Source of the DNA: Vulcanisaeta distributa JCM 11216
GTDB lineage: Archaea > Thermoproteota > Thermoprotei > Thermoproteales > Thermocladiaceae
Direction: 5' to 3'
Length of the DNA: 51,678 bases
NCBI RefSeq assembly: GCF_001315985.1
Contig: NZ_BBBI01000013.1
Span: forward strand, 1-51,678
In this document: positions 20,393 through 29,408 of the stretch, piece after piece
Numbering within the stretch: the first letter of the stretch is position 1
Layout: every line of letters begins with the position of its first letter
The notes under the pieces: model-generated
Database searches by the model: none
Seen by the model: only the letters and a program-made list of their open reading frames with translations
What the model was told of the DNA's origin: nothing
Program-made: the position numbers and the translations under genes

Positions 20393-20881
20393 ATGGAGGT
20401 TGTATTCACGCCATGGCGTTGGGCTTACATAAGATCAACAAATAGTAAGGGTGGTGAATGCGTGTTATGTGCATACCTGCATAACAGTGACGAATTAGTG
20501 GTTTACAGGGGGGGTAGGCAGTGCTTTATTGTTATGAATAAGTACCCATACAACATCGGCCACGTAATGATAGTGCCCAATAGGCACGTACCATCAATCG
20601 CAGACTTAAGCAAGGATGAGTTGAGCGAATGCAGTGCGCTGCTAATGGCGATTATCAAGGCGTTGGCTAAGGTTCTGGGTATCGGCTATGGTGATTTTGA
20701 CATTGGCATAAACATTGGCAGGGTTGCCGGCGCGGGCATTGAGGAGCACGTGCACATACACATTGTTCCCAAGCCCTCAGTGGTATCCTTCAAATCAATA
20801 GATGCGGGGGGGTTTGTTATGGAAAGGACCAGGGAATTAGCGGGCAAGCTTAGGGAAACGATTCCACAATTCATTAGTTAA
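20393..20881 (+). CDS. HIT-family hydrolase (Fhit/Ap4A type)
   Basis: The histidine triad is EEHVHIHIVPK, with the upstream MNKYPYNIGHVMIVPNRHV typical of Ap4A/Fhit-branch HIT proteins. A short N-terminal segment with CVLCAYL may hold a Cys pair like that of other archaeal HIT proteins. 162 residues, normal. Members cleave dinucleoside polyphosphates or AMP-linked adducts. The G7 at 20508 gives VYRGGRQCFIV, one Gly longer than the family's RG-x-x-x-F spacing. A TATA-like CTTATATT lies about 30 bp upstream. Confidence 0.88.
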   Translation: MEVVFTPWRWAYIRSTNSKGGECVLCAYLHNSDELVVYRGGRQCFIVMNKYPYNIGHVMIVPNRHVPSIADLSKDELSECSALLMAIIKALAKVLGIGYGDFDIGINIGRVAGAGIEEHVHIHIVPKPSVVSFKSIDAGGFVMERTRELAGKLRETIPQFIS

Positions 20882-20980
20882 CGCGTTAATTACCCTGGGT
20901 ATTCTACGGTCCAATACCTAATTAACCATGATACATTCACGACCTATTCAAGAATGTACTTTTTATAAACGCTTAATTCA

Positions 20981-21898
20981 ATGAGAAGTGTGCCATTCAC
21001 AGGTGAGCCATTAAAGGCGTTACTCACGGATGTAATCACACCCAAATACTTGTACTCACTAATGAATTCCCTTAAATGTGGATCAGTAACCAATAGCGAG
21101 TTCCCAGTGCTAACAATAGGTACTGGGACAAGGCAGGTACTCCTAATAGCCGGTTTCTCAATAAATGATTATAGGATAAGTAATACACTTGTTTACATGG
21201 TGCTTAATAAATGCATGAACCACGTATACCCAATACCCACATTTAGCGCCTCACAATTAGGTAAGTGGTCAATTAGAATAATACCCATGGCAAATCCCTG
21301 GCCCTTCAGCTCATGGGACATCATTCGAGGTAAAAGTGGGTTTTACACAATTGATGATGAGGGCATCCCTGTAAGGTATGATGCATTAACACTCAGGAGT
21401 AGGTACTCAGTGAAGCTACATAATATTGTGCATGAAGTAAATCCCGAGCTCATAATAATGCTCATAGGCTCCGATAAATGGTCAATAACAACCCCCCCAG
21501 AACTAATAAGGATTAATGACTATAACACCGAAAAACCAGACCCAGCTGACTTCATGCACCACTTCTCCTATGAGAATTACCCCCCCACAATAATACTATC
21601 AATACCCAAGGATGCCGAAATGCGTGAAATAGCCAATGAGGTCGCCCGACTAATTAGGGAATACAACGTCAAGCCACGGGAAGTCAAGCCCCCCCTCGAG
21701 GTCGTGGTTAAGGTTCACGGTGACATTGATAACATATCCAACGTACTTAAACTCCATGGTCTTTTAGTAAGTGCTGACGGGGATAAGCTAGTTATTAAGG
21801 CGAGTAATAGGTCTCAGTCATTATTAAATGCATTGGTAGATAATGGTTTAATTGAGTATTACTTCGATGTCGAGATCTCAGAAATTCACCTTCAATAA
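20981..21898 (+). CDS. Protein resembling an M14-type fold without metal ligands
   Basis: About 300 residues. The early segment VLLIAGFSINDYRIS and later IRIIPMANPWPFSSWD sit where M14 carboxypeptidases and deacylases have GxHGxE and a PxxNPDGF segment, but the His and Glu are replaced. The final ~80 residues form two small alpha/beta units (VVVKVHGDIDNISNVLKLHG; GDKLVIKASNRSQSLLNAL). I can only suggest a degenerate peptidase-like fold. A TATA box TTTATAAA at 20962-20969 sits 15 bp from the ATG but about 25 bp from an in-frame GTG at 20990, which may be the true leaderless start. Frame intact. Confidence 0.45.
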   Translation: MRSVPFTGEPLKALLTDVITPKYLYSLMNSLKCGSVTNSEFPVLTIGTGTRQVLLIAGFSINDYRISNTLVYMVLNKCMNHVYPIPTFSASQLGKWSIRIIPMANPWPFSSWDIIRGKSGFYTIDDEGIPVRYDALTLRSRYSVKLHNIVHEVNPELIIMLIGSDKWSITTPPELIRINDYNTEKPDPADFMHHFSYENYPPTIILSIPKDAEMREIANEVARLIREYNVKPREVKPPLEVVVKVHGDIDNISNVLKLHGLLVSADGDKLVIKASNRSQSLLNALVDNGLIEYYFDVEISEIHLQ

Positions 21899-21984
21899 TC
21901 CCTACATAATTTAATAAATAATTAAATAGTCAAGGTGCAATACTTAGAAAACTTAATTATTCCCCAACCCAAAGTAATTAGACT

Positions 21985-23050
21985 ATGGAGAAACTTGCAC
22001 TTGCATACTCAGATAAATACCTGGACTATAACTTTGGCCCATGGCACCCCCCCTTCAAACCGCATAGGGAAAGGCAACTAGTGGAGTTGCTTAGGGAACA
22101 CGGTTTATTGTTCCTACGTTGACCTGGTAGAACCCAGACCTGCCTCAGATGAGGAGTTAATGCTTGTCCATACGAAGGATTACATTGACTATGTAAAGAG
22201 GGCGAGTATAAATGGTGTTGGTTACTTGGATTACGGCGATACACCGGCCTTTAGGGGAATTCATGAGGCGGCGGCCATTAGGGTTGGCGGTACATTACTC
22301 GTAACAGAGCTCGTTAACGGGGGTAAGTACGTTCACGGCTTCAACCCAGGCGGTGGATTCCACCACGCAAAGCCCAGCGAGGCTGCGGGCTTTTGTGTGT
22401 ATAATGATATAGCGATCGCCGTTAAGTGGCTTAGGAAGCACGGTATTGGGCGCGTGGCTGTGGTTGATGTCGATGTTCACCATGCTGATGGTACGCAAGT
22501 AATCTTTAACAGTGAGGATGTGCTCTTAGTATCGACACATGGTTATGACGGTCAATTCTACCCAGGTACTGGCTGGATTGATGAGGATGGCATTGGCGCA
22601 GGCAAGGGTCTTAAGGTGAACATACCATTACCGCCGCACACGGGTGATGACGTATACTCCATGGTTATTGACGAGATAATAAGGCCAATACTTGACAGAT
22701 ACTCACCTGAGTTTCTTATTCTCCAATTTGGGGGGGTTGACGCACATACAGGTGATGAGCTGGGGGGGATTCTTGATTTAACCACGGAGTCTTACCTTAA
22801 GGTCCTCGGTACCATTCATGAGATGGCCCATAAGCATGCCGGCGGTAGGTTAGTCCTGACAGGTGGTGGGGGCTATAATATCTGGAACACGGTTAAGACT
22901 TGGTTCCTTGCCACGGTATTTCTCACGGACCCAAATAGGCTTGGTCAGTTCTCGAATTACTTTGACCAAGAGCCCACAAGGACTCCAGGCCGTTATTATG
23001 AAGAGGCATTATACATAATTGACGCAGTAAAGCAAAGATTTGGCTTATGA
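21985..23050 (+). CDS. Histone deacetylase-like / acetoin-utilisation protein AcuC-type (frameshifted)
   Basis: The HDAC family is clear: HAKPSEAAGFCVYND, the metal site VVDVDVHHADGTQ, STHGYDGQFYPGTG, then QFGGVDAHTGDELGG and LTGGGGYN. The N-terminus (YSDKYLDYNFGPWHP) is joined by correcting an indel near 22112. It probably deacetylates lysines or acetylated polyamines with Zn2+. The G7 at 22730 turns the family's QFGxDA into QFGGVDA and the C7 at 22047 gives HPPFKPHR for HPFKPHR. A natural G5 at 22868 (TGGGGY) is unaltered. Corrected length about 355 residues. Confidence 0.9.
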
Positions 23051-23052
23051 AA

Positions 23053-23295
23053 CTACTCAATATGCGATACCCTCTTTGTCTGGAAGGACCTTATCTTAAT
23101 TATGATCCTGTACCCACAGTATGGGCAATGAACACCGGGTGTTATCATATCCTCAAGTGAGAATACCCTACCGCACCTGAGGCACATGTACATCTTTCGA
23201 CCGGCAACCTCACCAGTGGTCTCTTCACCAACCTCTCCACTCAATGTACTAGCTGGTTCCCTCTCACCACCCTCCTCAAAGAATTCCTCACTCAC
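23053..23295 (-). CDS. rpoP: DNA-directed RNA polymerase subunit Rpo12 (RpoP) with N-terminal extension
   Basis: The core MYMCLRCGRVFSLEDM followed by GVHCPYCGYRIIIKIRS is the Zn ribbon (CxxC..CxxC) of Rpo12, a small core subunit at the Rpo3/Rpo10 assembly platform. The core is about 45 residues; here about 35 acidic, Gly/Glu-rich residues precede it. An internal ATG at the start of the core could be the true start. The gene's ATG overlaps the NMNAT stop by 8 bp, so they form an operon. Confidence 0.88.
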   Translation of the reverse strand: MSEEFFEEGGEREPASTLSGEVGEETTGEVAGRKMYMCLRCGRVFSLEDMITPGVHCPYCGYRIIIKIRSFQTKRVSHIE

Positions 23296-23841
23296 GCCGT
23301 ATTGATGAAGCAGACCCCTTAAATTTGTTTTGCATTATTCTCTGAACCCTATCCTCGGCGTTGATTCTACTCAGGACTGGCAATACTCCCGTGGCCACGA
23401 AGCCCTGCCACGACCTATCACCAGCAGCCATCAACTCCCTAATCCTCGTACCACTATAAACCTCCTTATTAAAGAATGGCGTATTAAGGACTTTAATGCC
23501 GCCGTACTCAAGACATAACTTCGTAAACTCATCGTTTGTGTAGCTATGTCGAATGATGGACATTGCTCACGAACATAGGCATGCCATAACGCCGAGTCAC
23601 CCCCCCTTGTGTCAGGTACTGCGCAGTACATGACCTTCTCGATTAGGTTCAACTCCCTGAGCATTGAAACAAGCATCTCAATCCTCTCTCCAACAGTGAA
23701 CGGATTCCTAGGCGTAAACGACTCATTCGCTGACCCAATGGCAATAACCAACTCATCATGCCTACTCAATATCCACTTAATTACTTCCTCATGCCCTCTA
23801 TGCAACGGTTGAAACCTCCCAACAAACAATGCCCTAACCAT
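23288..23841 (-). CDS. Nicotinamide-nucleotide adenylyltransferase, archaeal type (frameshifted)
   Basis: The nucleotidyltransferase motif VGRFQPLHRGHEEVIKW (HxGH) opens the protein and SGTRIRELM (the SxTxxR motif) appears in the second half. This pair marks archaeal NMNAT, which makes NAD from NMN and ATP. The frame breaks near 23547, where a lost T separates SFDIA from YTNDEFTKLCLEYGG. Length about 184 residues, slightly above the usual 170-180. The C7 run at 23600 gives DTRGGDS. Confidence 0.87.
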
Positions 23842-23925
23842 ACAGCGCCAGTTAATGAGGGGGGGTTATTTTATCTATTTCCTAAATGATTATACTTAAT
23901 AAGCATAAGGAGCAGTAATAATTAT

Positions 23926-24905
23926 ATGGTTAGTATTAAGGAGACCGAGGTCGTGCTCATCGAGGCCGTCCAACCCTTCGACATTAACTCACTAGGTAAT
24001 TTATTCGGTGGCCGAATGCTCGAGTGGATGGCCAACATAGGAACAGTAGCCGCCACCCGATTCTCAAGGGGGGGTCCAGCCGTCCTCGCATACCTAGACA
24101 GACACTTCTTCATAAGACCCGTCAGGCTTGGCGAATTCGTAATACTCAAGGCTAGGGTTGAGTATGCCGGTAAATCATCCATGGAAGTCCGTATTGAAGC
24201 CTCGAAGGAAAGCCCAGGTGGTAAGCAGGAATTAGTGACGATGGCCACGGCATCCTACGTGGCTGTTGATGAATATGGCGTCCCAAGGCCCATAAATAAC
24301 GTACTTGAGCCCACTAATGAGGAGAGGCAAGTCTACGAGGAGGCCAGGAAAAGATATGAGGAGAGGAAGATAAAGATTGAGGATAGGAAACTTAGGAGAT
24401 TTGACCTTACAGACCCAACTAAGGGACTTAGGTGGCGCGTTGAGTCTAGTCGCTGGGCCACTCCGTCGGATGCCTTCATCGGTAACCTAGTGTCTGGCGG
24501 TAGGTTATTGGCCTGGCTCGACGAGATAGCCGGCCTACTCGCGGCCAGGTACTCAGGTGGTGCCGCAGTGACGGGTTCCGTGGATGAGACAGCCTTCTAC
24601 GCGCCAATTAGGGTTGGGGGGGATATAGTCACGATTAGGGCTGGGATTACCTACGTTGGTAAGGCATCAATGGAGATAATGCTCGATGTAATTGCCGAGG
24701 GAGCTTATGGCCAGGCTAGGCATGTGTGCACGGCATACTATACGTACATTCACGTCGACAGTAGTGGAAGGCCGGCGCTATTCCCGAGTACGTGCCCAGC
24801 AATGACTATGAAAGGAAGTTGTTCATGGAGGGCGAGAAAAGAAGGCAGGTTAGGGATGAGGAGTTGGCGAAGATTAAGAGGATGTGGACGAGCCCTGGGC
24901 CTTAG
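23926..24905 (+). CDS. Acyl-CoA thioesterase with two hotdog domains (frameshifted at 3' end)
   Basis: Two hotdog units are visible, each with a GG..L.W.D/N signature (LFGGRMLEWMAN; SGGRLLAWLDEIA) and YVGKASMEI/YAGKSSMEV. This is the acyl-CoA hydrolase BACH/YciA architecture, about 326 residues. After an indel near 24795 the C-terminus reads EYVPSNDYERKLFMEGEKRR to SPGP, ending at 24905. It hydrolyses acyl-CoA thioesters, but in an archaeon with isoprenoid lipids the physiological substrate is unclear. The G7 runs at 24068 and 24616 give SRGGPAV and RVGGDIV where RGP and VGD are expected. It overlaps rrp4 by 32 bp, convergently. Confidence 0.85.
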
Positions 24906-25625
24906 TGCCCACCTTCTTCTCCTTATACTGAGTCACTATTGATCTAACCCTATCGGTTAACCCGCTCGTGTGGCTCTCGCTCTCTATCAACTTTATTATC
25001 CTGGCAATAAATGTTTCATCCCCTGGATCTTTACACCTAATCCAAACCCTACCATTCTGGCCGACAGTCACGTCGCAGTCAAGCTCCTCACTGAATATGC
25101 CAACCATTGAGCCCCCCCTCCTACCGATCACCCTAGCCACCTTACTCGCATCAATCTCAACCAGCGTCCCACCCTCAATCCTACCAAGCCTAGCCTCCTT
25201 AAGGGTCAATGTCACTGGGTAATCCTTGGTTAGGTTGAAGTCCACAATCCTGGCGAGTACAATATCCCCCCCAATGCCCAATAGGCTTTTTAAATCAACA
25301 GTCGTTAAATCAACAGGCTTAAGAGTGGCCTCTTGAACAGGTAGGTATGCCGAGTATGGGGATTTAATGTCGATAACCCACCCAGTGAGTCCAATATCAA
25401 CCACGTAACCAATAACCACATCCCCCCCAACCCTCGGATTATAAATACCACTAAGTGGTATGACCTCCACATCCCTCTCACCCCCCTGATGTTTATGAGC
25501 CCAACAACCGCCGAGTAGGCAATATTACCATCCCAGTAAACACCGCCACTGACGTTGTAATCCCTAGTGGCCACGGCATCCCCCCCAGGCAATACGATCT
25601 GCCTATCACTTACGTACAGAGGCAT
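24874..25625 (-). CDS. rrp4: Exosome complex RNA-binding subunit Rrp4 (frameshifted)
   Basis: An N-terminal domain (RQIVLPG-DAVATRDY), an S1 domain (VIPLSGIYNPRVG-DVVIG; TGWVIDIKSPYSAYL), and a C-terminal KH domain (ASKVARVIGRRG-SMVGIF). Rrp4 caps the exosome ring and feeds RNA to Rrp41. The frame breaks at the 6-C run 25491-25496, where four C's restore INIRGERDVEVIPLSG. The 7-runs at 25112, 25266, 25432 and 25580 insert Gly or Pro equivalents into VGD/GDI/RRG motifs. Corrected length about 248, within the family range. It is immediately downstream of SBDS, a conserved archaeal gene order. Confidence 0.92.
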
Positions 25626-25677
25626 AATTAAGATAATCCTGTGGGTTCCCTATTTTATTTTTAATCCCAAGCCAGTG

Positions 25678-26382
25678 CTATGATGTGGAGACTATCTTAA
25701 CATCGCCAGAACCGTGGGTTAATTCATTAACCTTGGCGATTATCGTGTCCTGAAGCCCAGCGGGAACCTCAAGTTGCATCACCAACGAGCCATCACCCTC
25801 AAACCTCTCCTTAACCACCCTACCCATCCTCGCCAGTGTATTCCTAACCTTATGGGCATGCTCAGCGGGGGCCCTAATCTCGAGGACACTAACGGCCACC
25901 TTAAGAGGCAAAACCCTCTGGAGAGCCTTTATTATGGCATTAACCTGCTCCTCCACGGGCTTAAACGGGTCTATGGCGACATCGACCTGCTGCATGGCGG
26001 CCTCAACCCTCTGCGGAGGTACTGGGGGGGTCCTAGTTCTCGTGTCTATGCAATTCCTACTAATCCAATCAATTATCTGCTTCCTCTTCTGCTCAATGAG
26101 CCTCCTCCTCTGCTCAGCCGTGAGTGGTAACTCGCCATTCTTGACAATGAACTCAGCCACCTTCCTGGGGGGGTCCGTAGTCTTGAAAACCCTCATTAAC
26201 GACTCCTCACTCGCCCTGAGACCCTTCCTGGCGTCCTTATATATGGTGTCCGTTATCAAGACCTTATCAATGCTAACAGACTTACCAAGCCTTAGGTCAA
26301 GGGCTGCGTCTGGGTCAACGAGTATCTCGAAGACGTAGCCATCCTTCTCATACCTGGCAATCACATAATTCCTCCTACTCAT
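25678..26382 (-). CDS. SBDS family ribosome maturation protein
   Basis: Residues 1-90 form the SBDS/FYSH domain (VIARYEKDGYVFEILVDP; SIDKVLITDTIYKDARKG; FIVKNGELPLTAEQRRRL), followed by the helical and C-terminal ferredoxin-like domains. 234 residues, typical. SBDS with EF-2-like GTPases releases the anti-association factor aIF6 from 50S subunits and lies beside rrp4 in many archaea. The frame is intact; the G7 run at 26167 gives TTDPPRKV, one Pro longer than TTDPxx in relatives, and the run at 26024 gives RTPPVPP. Confidence 0.93.
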   Translation of the reverse strand: MSRRNYVIARYEKDGYVFEILVDPDAALDLRLGKSVSIDKVLITDTIYKDARKGLRASEESLMRVFKTTDPPRKVAEFIVKNGELPLTAEQRRRLIEQKRKQIIDWISRNCIDTRTRTPPVPPQRVEAAMQQVDVAIDPFKPVEEQVNAIIKALQRVLPLKVAVSVLEIRAPAEHAHKVRNTLARMGRVVKERFEGDGSLVMQLEVPAGLQDTIIAKVNELTHGSGDVKIVSTS

Positions 26383-26434
26383 ATTTATCTAGCCCTATGC
26401 AGGGGGGGAATTTTTAATTCTTCCACAACATGGC

Positions 26435-27196
26435 CTACGGAGCCCTCCACCTGGCAACCCTCAGGGTAAGCAATGTACCGACAATACACCAGGCGGCGCT
26501 GGAGATGTATGCAATGCCTATCTGCAATGCGGAATAATGCGTCACACCGACGGCGTTTTGTATAACCATGGCGGTGGCCGAGGTCGGCACCAAATACGCA
26601 ACCCACCAGGCGCTGCCTAAGTACGTGGCCGGGTAATAAACAGGGGGGGTAGTACGCCGAGCACGAGCGTTAGTAGGCTGACGACGGCCCAGGTATACCT
26701 AATGTATGTGAATAGAGTCGATGTGTAGAAGGCTATGGAGGAAGTAGCGTACCAAAGGAGCACTAACGAAGCCGTAATCTCCAGGATACCCAACAAATCA
26801 ATTGTCGTCTTAAGCGCCATTAATACTGTGAATAAGACAATGCCGGGCAGTGTAAATATGACCTCACTGAGTGCGAGGCCTATGGCGTAAGCCAGCGGGC
26901 TGGTTGGCGTAGCCACAATCATCTGCTGGAACTTAAGTTCAAGCCTGTAATAGGCGGCGTCGCCGATTAGGGCCGTGCCGCTTGATAGCATTGTCCAGAC
27001 GAGACCGCCGATTATGCCCATGACCATGCCAATGCCCCCGGTAAAGCACTGTGAGCAGTATTAACAGGGAAATAGGCGTTGCCAGGGTGGATACGGTCCA
27101 AAGCGGCGACCTAAGTATCGGCAGTAACCCATTAAGCCAGGCAAGCACCAGGACAGCCCTTAATTGATGTCTCAAACCACCCTCAACTTTCCTCAT
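26435..27196 (-). CDS. ABC-2 type transporter permease (frameshifted)
   Basis: Six or so membrane helices: LRAVLVLAWLNGLLPILRS, then LATPISLLILLTVLYRG, a middle region ending ALSEVIFTLPGIVLFTV, and a C-terminal pair. The reading frame is continuous after three corrections: the 5-G run near 27036 read as four (LYRGIGMVMGI) and the 7-G run at 26643 read as five (LPPVYYPATYLGSAWW). The C-terminus is ...LRVARWRAP. It forms the membrane part of an ABC-2 exporter with the ATPase upstream, whose stop it overlaps. The substrate cannot be inferred. Confidence 0.72.
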
Positions 27197-28066
27197 TCTC
27201 CTCACCCAGGACCTTACAGTCACGAGCACGTAGTGCTCCAGGGACTTGGGCGAGACCCTAATGGCGCCATCCCCAACCTCATCGAGGGAATCTACGAAGG
27301 AGAAGCATGAAGAACCAACCCGAATACACGATCCATTACTCATGGATGCTGGGTACTCAACAACATACTTACCAGGCAGTTTATTAACGAGTTCGCTAGG
27401 CCTGCCACGCGATACTATCAAGCCACTATCTATCAGGAAAACCATGTCCGATATTTGCTCGGCCTCCTCAATATAATGGGTCGTTAGAAATATCGAAGCC
27501 CCACTATTACTATACCGCCGCAGTGAATTCCAAACAACGCGCCTAGACGCTGCGTCAAGCCCCCCCACCGTTGGCTCGTCAAGAAACACGACCTCGGCAT
27601 TCGAGGCAAGTACGGCGGCGACCAGGACCCTCCTAGTCATGCCACCGGACAATTGATAAATGGGCGTGTTCCTAAGGTCCCACAGGCCAAGCTCCTCAAG
27701 TGAATCCCTCACGGCCTTTCTCGCGTCATTCCTGGGTAAGCCACGAAGCAGTAAGTATGAGTAAACAAATTCGTGAGGGGGGGTCATGTAGGATATGGGC
27801 CTAGCGTCCTGCGGAATCACGGCAATCCTACGCCTAACCTCAGAGGCTTGACTAACGACGTTGAAACCAGCGACGTAGGCCTCGCCACCATGAGGCATTA
27901 ACTCGGTCGTTAATATCCTAATGAGTGTTGTTTTACCGGCACCGTTTGGGCCCAGCAATGTGGCTATCACGCCATAGCCAACGTCGAGGTCTATACCCCC
28001 CCTTAAAACCTCCCTGGCCCCCCCGAACCTCCTTATTAATCCCCCCCTAACCATTATTGCCTGCAT
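27183..28066 (-). CDS. ABC transporter ATP-binding protein
   Basis: Walker A LLGPNGAGKTTLIRIL, signature YQLSGGMTRRVL, Walker B VVFLDEPTV, H-loop TTHYIEEAEQ; a drug/lipid-exporter ATPase of the ABC-2 group. The D-loop reads EPTVGGLDAAS because of a C7 run at 27560; the family has EPTVGLD, so one Gly is almost certainly spurious. The C-terminus is uncertain: the raw frame runs on into the permease, but one added G near 27208 gives RVLGEENEES and a stop at 27183, a 14-bp overlap with the permease ATG. A fused ATPase-permease cannot be ruled out. Confidence 0.85.
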
Positions 28067-28090
28067 TTACATGGCTTGTTGAGGGACCTC

Positions 28091-28100
28091 AAATTTAAAA
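28091..28100. promoter_or_regulatory. AT-rich TATA element centred between ABC ATPase and rps4 starts
   Basis: AAATTTAAAA is centred about 30 bp from each of the divergent start codons (28066 and 28126). Its core AAATTTAAA can serve as a TATA-like element in either direction. Confidence 0.45.
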
Positions 28101-28125
28101 AGGGTTCTATGCATATGCCGTTTGA

Positions 28126-28676
28126 ATGGGCGATCCAAGGAAGCAAGGAAGAAGTACCTGGGCGGTAAGCCAAGGAGGCTTTGGAATAGGCAGTTGCTTG
28201 AGGAGGAGCTTAGGCTAATTGGCGAGTATGGCCTCAGGAATAAGAGGGAGCTTTGGCTTGCAAGGACGATACTCAGGGAAATAAAGCATAGGGCTAGGTC
28301 ACTATTGTCAATGCCCGCCGAGCAGAGGGCTAGGTTGGAGGCCGAGTTTAAGGCGAGGCTGTTTAAGGCCGGTTTCATACCGGAGCAGGACATACCACTC
28401 GACGCCGTGCTATCGCTAGATGTTAGGGCAATACTGGATAGGAGGCTCCAGACAATGGTCTATAGGAAGGGCCTGGCGAAGACTATCTACGAAGCGAGGC
28501 AATTGGTGACTCATGGCCACATAGCGGTTGATGGTAGGGTCGTTAGGTCACCAGGTTACTTAGTGCCTAGGGAGCTTGAGGAGAGGGTGACCTACGCAAT
28601 GACAAGCCCAATACTAAAGAGATTACTGGCACAGCCACAGCAGGAGGCGCAGCAGGCTCAAAGCCAATCAACCTAA
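28126..28676 (+). CDS. rps4: 30S ribosomal protein S4 (uS4, frameshifted near start)
   Basis: The start MGDPRKQ joins [18 protein letters not shown] after one lost A near 28145; this N-terminus is characteristic of archaeal S4. The S4 RNA-binding domain follows ([36 protein letters not shown]). About 183 residues with a Gln/Ala-rich tail. S4 nucleates 30S assembly. It is not beside rps13, rps11 or rpoD here, unlike the common archaeal order, though this cannot be judged beyond the window. Divergent from the ABC gene. Confidence 0.9.
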
Positions 28677-28711
28677 GGAAGGTTTTTATTCAAGTTCATA
28701 GACTACACACC

Positions 28712-29392
28712 GTGGATACATCATTAATCCTAGGCATCATTGGACCCATAGTCACCATAGTCACGATTTTGGGTACGACACTTTACTGGCTCGGCGGCAA
28801 GTTTAGGGAGATTGACATGAGGTTCCAGCAGATAGATGAAAGGTTCAAGCAAATCGACAGAAGGTTCGAGGAAATAGATAAGAGATTCGAAAAAATTGAC
28901 GAGAGATTCGACAAGTTAGAAAAGGACCTGAAGAGTTATGTTGATATGAGGATTAATGAGTTGAGGAATTACGTTGATGAGAGGTTTAATCAGGTTAATA
29001 CGAGGATTAGTAGATTGGCTGAGGCATATAGTGATTACCAGGAGTTCTTCGTTGAGTACCTCACTGCCGAGGGCTTGTTGAAGGCTGAGAAGGCCGCAAT
29101 GCTCCGTAATGAGGCTAGGAGGGTCATGAGACTCGCGGTTTCAGGCAACCCGTTGAGTAAGGAGGAGTGGGATAGGATTAAGGAGCTTCTTGATAAGGAT
29201 GAGTTAACGCTTGAGGAGGCCCTTGAACTCCGCGAACTGGCTAGGAAGGTGGTTAGGGAGTACGGGGGGGAGTACCCAGAGGCCTGGAAGCTTCATATAT
29301 ACGCAAGTATAATGGTTGGTGAAGCCATTAGGAGACAGTCGCAGCAGCAACAGGGGGGGCAGAAGGAGCAGGAGAAACAAAGGCAGTGCTGA
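28712..29392 (+). CDS. Membrane-anchored coiled-coil protein with heptad repeats
   Basis: An N-terminal hydrophobic helix (ILGIIGPIVTIVTILGTTLYW) is followed by a near-perfect 7-residue tandem repeat of the form RFxxID (F-K-Q-I-D-R-R-F-E-E-I-D-K) from about residue 32 to 75, then LEKDLKSYVDMRINELRNYV. The remainder is a mixed helical region (LTAEGLLKAEKAAMLRNEA) and a Gln-rich tail. 226 residues. A TATA-like GGTTTTTATT lies 26 bp upstream of the GTG start. No enzymatic domain. A similar coiled-coil leads the DUF3782-type gene at 42.1 kb; this one lacks a nuclease end. Confidence 0.6.
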   Translation: MDTSLILGIIGPIVTIVTILGTTLYWLGGKFREIDMRFQQIDERFKQIDRRFEEIDKRFEKIDERFDKLEKDLKSYVDMRINELRNYVDERFNQVNTRISRLAEAYSDYQEFFVEYLTAEGLLKAEKAAMLRNEARRVMRLAVSGNPLSKEEWDRIKELLDKDELTLEEALELRELARKVVREYGGEYPEAWKLHIYASIMVGEAIRRQSQQQQGGQKEQEKQRQC

Positions 29393-29408
29393 TACACCAA
29401 TTTTAGTG

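Noticed and set aside
26939..28066. ABC ATPase fused to its permease in one polypeptide
   Set aside because: The fused reading depends on the raw frame; adding one base gives a normal ATPase end and an overlapping ATG for the permease, which is the common gene order. It remains possible.
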